Below, in pieces: positions 56,170 through 64,000 of a stretch of DNA of 64,000 nt. The position numbers and the translations under genes were made by a program. Within the stretch, counting starts at the first letter, position 1, and every line of letters starts with the position of its first letter. The notes under the pieces are model-generated. The model was not told where the DNA came from. It did not search any database and saw nothing but the letters and a program-made list of their open reading frames with translations. Origin of the DNA: Macquaria australasica (taxonomy: Eukaryota > Chordata > Actinopteri > Centrarchiformes > Percichthyidae); contig SEMN01000699.1 of the NCBI GenBank assembly GCA_005408345.1, positions 1-64,000 on the forward strand. The letters run 5' to 3'.

Positions 56170-59100
56170 CAGTTGTTTCTTGTTTTGGACAGTAACGTTA
56201 GCCAGGCAGCTAGCTGTTGCAAGCTGAAATGTCACCAAACTGACAAACCTTAGTGTTCAATTCCTGTTTCCTATTCAGTCAACACTGGTTTCTTTAAACT
56301 AGCTATGTGTTTTTGGCTGCTTGAGAACACAACATTGACACATCATCACCTTATGTTGAACTTCTAGCAAACAGCTGCTTATTCCCACATCCAGCAGTCA
56401 CAGAGCAACATGATCCTTCATGTGGAGTCGTGTTTGTGTCACCTGATGAATCTCAGTCCAGTATTCTCTCTGTTAGCTCTGTTTTTGGTCTCCACCAGCT
56501 CCTGATGGAAGTATCTGGCTCTTTAGCTGCTAAATGCTCCACTATGGTCCCCAGCTGGTCTCTAACTGTCTGCTGCTGAGCAGGTAGTGGACTGTGGCTT
56601 TTTTACAGCTTGTTCTCTGAAAATGACGCTGAAAGGGAACCAGAAGAGAAACAATGAGCTGAAACTTCAAAGCTCCATAAAGCCGATTCAGCTGACACAC
56701 CCAACAGTCATACATAATAAATATCCATTACAGCTGCTGTACCTATGACCACGATCTACCTCTGACCATACCCAAGTTGTTTTGGTGCTTAAATGTTACC
56801 ATAGCAGCATCAGATCAGAAAAGTGTTTTGGAAAGCACTGACAAATGTCATCTTGCTGATTTGGATGTCGGTTCAGAAAATGCTTATGTCCTTTGGAGGG
56901 CAATGACAGACGATGACGTGTTTGTTGGCATCCATTGTGCCGTGATGGACTCTGTGCAGGCTGGCTCAACTTTGGGGAAAAAGGTCTGGACAATTTGTTT
57001 GGGGGAATGGTAGTGATAAAAACCTGGCGTAGCACATTTTCAAACACATCCTTTTTATATTTGTCATAACCCTTCCCATCGGTTAAAACCTTGATTCTTC
57101 CTGTGTATTTCAGTATCATCTTGGCACAGTAGATACCGGCAGTCTAGTCTTTCTTTTATACTGTACTTTCTCTTGGCTACAGAGGGATCTGTCTGTCTCT
57201 TATTTCCAGTAGTGTCCACAGAAACAGCGTGAACATCAGAAACGTCCCTTTTGTTTTGACCCCGGACCTCACAGGCCTCGTCTCTGTGGCTCGCTGGTTT
57301 GATAAGAAAATAATCACAGAGGATTAAAGTTTTAATTGGTTTTAACAAACTTTTTTGAGTCGTCTGATAATGAAAACGTGGGCAGCGTTTGATAATAATT
57401 GGAGATCTGACAGCGTGTGAGGCTGTCTGCAGGTTGATCTGGTTAGAGAGTCAACTGTAACCTTACAGGAACCTTATTATACCATCTATTGAGCCTGCTC
57501 CCTCTCTGTAGTGTTCATTACAACACAAGTTATTTTCCTTTTTGCAAAGAAAATCCTCGAGACACTCTGTGGAAAATCTATAATGTACCCTGAGACACTC
57601 CGAACTACAAGGCGACACCTTGCAGTTACACGATTAAAGCACTTGCGTTGCTGCACTTGCACGATTGAAACATGGCCCTCAGTGACCCTCGCTTTGTCTT
57701 CACTGTCATTTGATCCTCTGCTTCTATAAAAATATGGATTATAGCCGCTTTAGCTCTAAATGAGAGCATACAGTTCTTCAATGTGCTGAAACAAGCCAGA
57801 AATATCGCTGGGGGTGTTGCTCAAAAACCGTAAAGGTCACTTAAACATCCGCTGATTTCAGGGAAGTACAGGAGTTTGACCAAACAATACTCAAAAATAA
57901 ACGGCTTTTAAAGTTTCTTTGGCATGTTGTTACGACATACAAGTTCAGCAAATGAACCAGCTGAAAAATCATTTCTTATTTCATTTTACAAACAACTTTC
58001 TGTTGTTTTTTTCTTGCAGGAAACTGTGTGAACAATTGATTCTCAAATTCTAGAGGATGTTTTTAAAGCAGCAGATTTTGCTGATGCACTCTGTCTGTCT
58101 GAGGCGGAGATCCTCTGAGGCAGCGGTGAGGAGAGGGAGCGCTCATTTTAAAGCCCCAGGCGTCCCAGAGGAGTCTCTTCAGCTGGCTCGTATCGCTCAT
58201 TAAAATGCAGCTCAGACAGGAAGAATGAATCATCTCTGCTGTCTGATACAAAAGATCCGGCGGTGATTTATTAACGTGTCTTTGTTAGAAATAAAGACTT
58301 CAAACAAAAGAGTCCACAGAAATGTGAAGTTTCACCTGGAAAGGTTGATTAAAAACCTAATTTTCACTATACATAACTGTGACCGTAACCTCCTGCAAGG
58401 CTTGTGACCCAAAATTAGTTTTTTTGTGATAATTAACTTTTAACAAATCGTTGCTTTTGACTTTGTGGCTGCAAATTGAAAAGTGAACGTTAAACACTGC
58501 TGTAACAGAAAAGTCATTATGGTGGAAATATCATGAAGTTTTAAGTTTTTGTTGCGTGCAGTGATGAAATTCATTTTCAGCAGAGGAGGGGCGGGGAGGA
58601 GGAAGAAAAGGACTGAAGGACAAGAGGAGGAAGAGGAGGAGGAGGAAATTAAGATCAGAGAGGAGAGATTAGAGTGGAAGGAGGGAGGAAAGAAAGGAAA
58701 GTGGAGGAGGAAGAGGAGAATGGCTGCTGACATGTCTTTGCTCACATTTTAGCCATGCTGGACCGTCGTACTGTCTGTCCCCCGTCTCATGTCTGCCTCT
58801 AATGAAGGTGGAAAAATCCCCAAAAATAATCTTTAAAAAAATAACTCTGGTGATCCTCTGACTCTTCATCTAGCGCCATCATCAGGTCATCATGTTAATG
58901 TGTCCAACACTTTGGTTTATGACCAAATACCTGCAGAACTACAGACACTCCCATCAGCCTCAGCTGCTCTCTGTGGTTACTGCTAACTAGCTAATGTTAG
59001 CATGCTACCAGGCTAAACTAAGACGGTGAGCAGGTTCACTTTGACTCTGTAACAGCGAAGCAAACAACACGTCACATGAACAGAAAGTTGGACAGGTCAG

Positions 59101-60062
59101 TTCAGGTGATGGTTTTGACAAACAGCAGCTGTTGAGGATCAGATGATGGAGCTGGCACGTGTTCTGCTGCAGCCAATCAGACGCCCAGCTCTGACCTGGA
59201 GACCGTCGCACAGCAGAAGCTGGTGTTTGTATGTGATGACTGAACGCAGTCACAAGATTCTCTGAGTGTAACTTTACATCTGAAGTCTGTCACGCTCCGT
59301 TTGTGCATCATGAATGTGCATGTAAGTGTTTTACAGACGACACGAACGGAATAAAAACGTTCTATTTCTCTGCATCGACGAACTTTATTTATACAGAACA
59401 ACAAAGTTACCCCACCATTAAATAAAATAAAATAAGGTAAAACAGTCAAACATTAATTAAAAGCTTTGTCAGTTGTCAGAAGTGATTTTAAACATGCTGC
59501 TGAGTCCGTCACATGTCCTGCGTCGATACGCGTCAAAAGTTCCAGAACAACATTTATCTCGTTTTCTTCATGGATTGGCACATCACACCTGCACAGGTAC
59601 CACACTGACTACTTCCTGTCTCTCTGACACACATCAGAGTCCCGCTGGCATCAAAATTAATGTTAAACTGCTGTTCTCTGATTGGTTTGTCGCATTTTGG
59701 GGTAACTTACGATTTATTCCTGCGAGTTCTGATTACGTTACACTCAGTCAGGGACCTGATCCCGGTGTGTCCACGTTTCAATCCTCCAGATACACACAAA
59801 GTAGAGGAAGTACATGACGAGCCTCAGTCTGACTCTGGCGTCTGTTGCTCTACAGGATCAATCAAAAAGTATAATGACCAAAGTCCAGTCAGCCTCAGCT
59901 GTAATTTAAGATTAATGGTAACATGCTAAAGTTAGGATTCACACGATAGCATCAAGCAGAGCTGAGCCTGACAAGACAGAGTTTACATCCGGCCTGTCTA
60001 ATGTGTAACTAAGATTCAAATAAATGAATAAATAAGCTACAGACAGAATCATTAAGAAGTCA
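56170..60062. other. Intergenic, no gene recognised
   Basis: Contains family A copy 58855-59030 and a purine-rich tract at 58580-58720 that gives spurious Glu/Arg-rich frames. No supported exon. Confidence 0.4.
58855..59030 (+). repeat. Dispersed repeat family A, 5'-truncated forward copy
   Basis: Carries the tcctctgactcttcatc... to gctaatgttagcatgctacc part of the family. Confidence 0.8.
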
Positions 60063-62937
60063 TTTATTTCTTGCAACATGTCTGCTGCTGTGCAGAAACA
60101 TCATCCAGCCTCCAAACTTAAAGACTGGACTCTGAGGAAGACCAGAACCGGGAGGAACCAGGAGCTGCTTCACACACCAGAACCTTCTTTAAAATGTTTA
60201 ACATTATTTATGATCGTACACAGCTCGACTTCATCAATAACTGGAGAAACTAAGCGCTGCTGCGTCTTCTCACTTTAAGAGAAACTTAACACCAAGCGGA
60301 AAACAAGACTTTCAGAATGACGGGCTGAAAGTTTAGGCCGACAGGTCTTCTGTGGTCTGCTGCATCAGAGGAGGTCGAGTTATATTGACTTTATATCTCG
60401 AGGCTTCAACTGAATGAAACCGTGTTCAACTATATGTTGATCCTCCTGCTCAGTCCAGCAGTTTGTTCCTCCGAACTGAAACAGCGAGTCACAAATGATG
60501 GAAAACCAGTGTAATAAGTAAACCTTTCATTTGGAGGGAAGAGTGTTTATCTAAACTGAGTGAAACAGAAACAAATGGCTTCAGTTCTTAAATCACCAAA
60601 TTATAATCCATCACATTATTTTATTATAAGGCAGAGTCTCAAATCTGCTGCATTTGTTTTCTTCACGCTTAGAAAATTCAGTATTTAGCATCTTTTTGCC
60701 TTCCCTCCAAACACTCTGCCCTCCTATCATTTTGTTAACTAACGTGGGTGAATGTTCTCTTTCAAACCTGTGAAACAAAGTGTGAAGAGTTTGTTTCCAA
60801 AATCCTGACGTCAGGTTTGTTTTTCGTTCTCCCGTAGAGGATAAACATGAAGGACATTAAATCCTTTAAATAGCACCATTTTGTTCCATCAATCAGTTTG
60901 TAGAGTCGGTGAGATGTTCACTGTCACATCCAGCTGCTGGTTTCCTCCCGGTCTGCAGCACAGCAGTACCCCGCATCAGGGCACCAAAACGTCCCCATTA
61001 GCTCCCATAAACTTCACATTACAGAAGAACAGTCAGAGCAAATCTACACAACATTCACTTTTTGTTTTTCCTCAGCAGGTTTTACAGTCCGATTCAAGAC
61101 TCGAGTGTGAGAACGAGTCTGAATCTGGTTTGACGCTGCAGAGCGACCGTGCTTCACCCACCCCGGGCTGAAAGGAGACGGCTGAGTATGCAAATGAAAT
61201 GGATCAGATTGCTACTTTACTTGTTGTGCAAATACAATTTCAGGAACACAATGCCCTTCTCAGCCAGGTGGCCTGGTTCAGACTGCAGCTACCAGCAGCC
61301 TGGTGGTGAAGTCTCAGAGATGTAATCTGACTCACAGATATCTGGGATACAACGAACTGGCTGCAGAGCCTCCATCACTGGCAGTATTATTATAATAAAA
61401 TCCAACATTAATTCTACCAATTCAATTCAGATCATTTAGGAGCTGTAAAAAGTCTGGATCTGGTTCCACTTGTTAACAGGCTGCTGCAAATATGAAACAC
61501 AATAAAAAATAGCTACTTTAGTTTTTAATTTATTTGGAGTTCTTCCCGTTCTGCCTACAAGCTAACTACATCTGTTTATATCTTTTTTTCTGATAAAAGG
61601 CCTCTTTGTTGCTGCTAGGTCCAGTTTCCGTAGCTAATGCTAAGCTAATGTAGCATAGCGCATGAGCTAAAATAACAAAACAAAGCTACAGAGGAGAAAC
61701 ACAAAGGCATACCGCCGTGCTAAGCTAATCCTTAACTGAACAACTAATACTGTGTTTTGGGGGTTTTGGGGTGCTCTAACAAATCAGTTGCGTGACGTTT
61801 GTCAAAGAAAGATGTTGATTTAAGAGATTTTATTTCTGTAATTCATCTTACAGCTGCGTCCACTCGTCACCATGTTTGTGGCTCTTTAACAGAAAGACAA
61901 CTTTCCATAATCCCGCCTACAAAAGTCAGACTGACAGCTGACGAAAGACATCATTTGTCAGTGTGGGTCAGCATGGACTCCTCTGCAGCGGAAGAACATG
62001 TTTGTACTTATTCAAGAGGCTTCAGCTGCTAATAAACACATTCAGGTTTCTCACATTGTGTAACTTCCTGATCACCACAATACGAGCCAATCAGAGGCGG
62101 CGTTCATTAAGGCCGATTCAGAAAACATGAAGGAAAGAGACATTTTGTTCACATTAGAAATGTTAATAAACCGACATGCTTGTACAAAAACAGAAGTCTC
62201 GGTATACACAACATGTTCATGGAATCAAGTGAACACTTCACCTCGTTCGGATGTTGCCAGGCAACACATAAGAGTTGTTTTTGGGAACGAGAGGCTGAGC
62301 AACCGTTCACTTTAACAAACTGCAACGCATCATTTTCACGTCACTCCGGTTTAAAAATGACACGTTGCTGCACGGCTGGAAATCACTCCGCCGGCCTCCA
62401 GTTTATAAATGACTCTAAAAGCAAACTGGGTGACGAGCTGTTTGTGTCTGAAAATCTGAATTTGAAAAGTTCCAGTTAATATGTTTTGTGCATTTGAAAT
62501 TTAGCCGACAACTTCTTTAAAATAAACTTTTAGAGTGCAAAAACATGCATGACAGCCTCCAGGTACTGAGGCAGCCACCTGGCAGCGCAGCATGTCCACA
62601 GGTGTGCAGCTCAGGTGAGTGGTTGCTCACTGGCTGGGATAAGTCCCAGATTTCGGCGTCCAGCTGTGACACCGACGTGCTGAAATTGACACGTCCTGTC
62701 TAAAGGTGCTGCACCCTGAATCACTGGACAAACTGTTTCAGAGACAAAACGACAAAACCAACAGTCACATCACATCACGCTGTTAATAAAGTGCATAAAA
62801 CAAACAATAGAAAAAACATCTGATAAAGACCTACATGTTTTATACACTGTATAAATAGTTTTTCTTTGTGCATGCAGTTAGTAATGCAGAGGCTCTTCTG
62901 CATTTCTTCATATCTTCCTCCATCGTTCTCTTCCTCC
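60063..62937 (-). other. tnks2: Possible long 3' UTR of tnks2
   Basis: No gene-like ORF is visible. Minus-strand AATAAA candidates occur at about 61826, 61527, 60620 and 60063 (aaataaatgacttc). Which is used, if any, cannot be decided. Confidence 0.25.
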
Positions 62938-63000
62938 TCATCCGTCTGCAGACTCGTCAGACTTCAGGATCTGGTAAGTGATCAGGTACTCTGGGTAGGC
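62938..63000 (-). CDS. tnks2: Tankyrase (tnks2-type) last coding exon; gene truncated by window edge
   Basis: The acceptor ctgctgcccacag|GCCTAC is followed in phase 0 by AYPEYLITYQILKSDESADG and a TGA at 62938. The PARP catalytic domain of tankyrases ends in AYPEYLITYQI. Human TNKS2 then has a short tail ending VDG, while TNKS1 has a longer tail ending QKT. The ADG ending and tail length favour tnks2. Tankyrases poly-ADP-ribosylate targets such as axin and telomere proteins; ankyrin, SAM and most of the PARP domain must lie to the right of 64000. The penultimate exon (expected to end YRGEQ) was not found between 63001 and 64000. A 20-residue exon is short, but the match is continuous. Confidence 0.82.
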   Translation of the reverse strand, partial: AYPEYLITYQILKSDESADG

Positions 63001-63649
63001 CTGTGGGCAGCAGAGAGGCGTTCACTGACACTCAGTAACAACAAAGACTCAACACCAAGGCGCCGTGACTCTGCTGACGTTGGAGTGTCCTGGTGAGACG
63101 GAGACCTTATTTCAATACAGCCAATCAAATCGTTCAATCGCAACACGAGAGCCACAGCCTCTGAACAACAACATTAGCTTCCTGCTACAGCCTCCCTCTT
63201 ATCTAACTTACAAACATGAACGCACGTCTTGTATGCAGAGTGGTATTGATCTTCTCATCTTATGGGCAGATTTTGGGTCTGATTCGCTCGTCCCGACAGT
63301 CGTGAGGGTGTTCCTGATTCGAGGCCGGTCTGAGCAGATTATCTGCCCAAATGTAGTGTGTAGTGTGAGGGGTTTACAGACATGATCTTAACCTTACCAA
63401 CTGGATGGGAGTCTCCTCAATTTCAAATTTGAAATATGAAACATGTTTGATATTGACGACTTGAAATCCGGTAGTGTGAAAGGAACAGCGATGGAACACT
63501 GAGCAGAAAATGAGAGCGAGCTGACCGGGAAGCGTCACCAACCGGGTAACTTTATTTCCAACTCACCTCCAGCCTGCGTTACAAATTGTAGAAGCCATAC
63601 TGATTCAGTTTGTTTCTCTTATTTTGTTTGTCGGTGCAACACGCAACAC

Positions 63650-63652
<3 letters not shown>

Positions 63653-63702
<50 letters not shown>
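63653..63702. repeat. (CA)n microsatellite in presumed tnks2 intron
   Basis: About 25 uninterrupted units. Confidence 0.97.
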
Positions 63703-63706
<4 letters not shown>

Positions 63707-63819
63707 AACCAGCTGACGACGACCGTCCGCCTCCATGTTTGTTGTATTTCTGAAGTCACGTTAAAGTTTCTGTGAGATCCCTGAAGTCAACCGCCACTCT
63801 GAAATTGTTTAGTGTAAAC

Positions 63820-63960
63820 TACAGACTGTATATAAAGATGGACGACATGACAGCTCCCCAAAAGTGAAGCCAGAACATCTGCATCGCCCCCTGGTGGCTG
63901 GCTGCAGTACAGGTCATAAGCCCCGCCCCCTCCATGTTAGCAGATGGGACAAACTGAAAA
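63820..63960. repeat. Dispersed fish repeat (GACTGTATATAAAGATGGACG type)
   Basis: Contains agactgtatataaagatgga, ccccaaaagtgaagcca, atcgccccctggtggctgg and cataagccccgccccctcca, blocks I associate with a very common teleost repeat. No ORF. Confidence 0.55.
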
Positions 63961-64000
63961 ATCAAATAAAATGTTCCCAAAGATGGTTTCTGTCATTTCA

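Larger units (their letters stand above)
63001..64000 (-). other. Presumed last intron of tnks2, no further exon seen
   Basis: Contains a (CA)n tract at 63653-63702 and, from about 63820, a dispersed repeat. No GT-AG bounded tankyrase exon was found. Confidence 0.4.

Overview
The window is vertebrate nuclear DNA, almost certainly from a teleost and probably a percomorph. Genes are sparse and split by GT-AG introns. The non-coding DNA is rich in (CA)n/(GT)n microsatellites, short non-autonomous transposon relics and dispersed repeats of types common in fish. There is an intact Tc1-type transposon, and the single-exon dopamine receptor looks most like a pufferfish D(5)-like receptor. There are no bacterial-type operons, ribosome binding sites, CRISPR arrays or rRNA genes. 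Family names rest on residues read in the sequence and compared with remembered family features; no database search was run.

Layout, left to right. (1) 1-3.8 kb: no gene recognised; a hAT-like miniature element at 2563-2996 and a G-quadruplex-type G-run near 528-557. (2) 3.8-25.8 kb, minus strand: a ccser2-type gene (coiled-coil serine-rich protein 2). Thirteen coding exons were assembled by hand; every splice phase agrees and they give 943 codons ending at 11893. A further open exon at 4850-5368, with a poly-glutamine tract, is probably an alternative 3' end. (3) 25.8-45.8 kb: by inference the long first intron of the same gene, reaching back to a CpG-rich promoter-like block with a perfect CRE (45.24-45.83 kb) and a candidate untranslated first exon. 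An intact Tc1/mariner element (37063-38700) sits in this interval on the opposite strand. (4) 47398-48213, plus strand: an unrecognised 271-codon coiled-coil ORF with no intron, between a short minisatellite and a pyrimidine-rich repeat. (5) 50235-51632, plus strand: a complete single-exon D1-class dopamine receptor. (6) 51.6-62.9 kb: mostly intergenic, with dispersed repeats, a perfect 26-bp hairpin, a small poly-A-tailed retro-insertion and one weak candidate exon. (7) 62938-63000, minus strand: the last coding exon of a tankyrase, tnks2 type; the rest of that gene lies beyond the right edge.

The genes do not form a pathway. CCSER2 and TNKS2 are both on human 10q23, so the segment probably keeps an ancestral vertebrate linkage. 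The points most worth checking are the Tc1 element (intact DD34E transposase, 221-bp IR/DR-type repeats differing at one base), the ccser2 splice donors inside or beside CA microsatellites, the alternative poly-Q 3' exon, the orphan coiled-coil ORF, and two perfect inverted-repeat structures that look like template-switch events.
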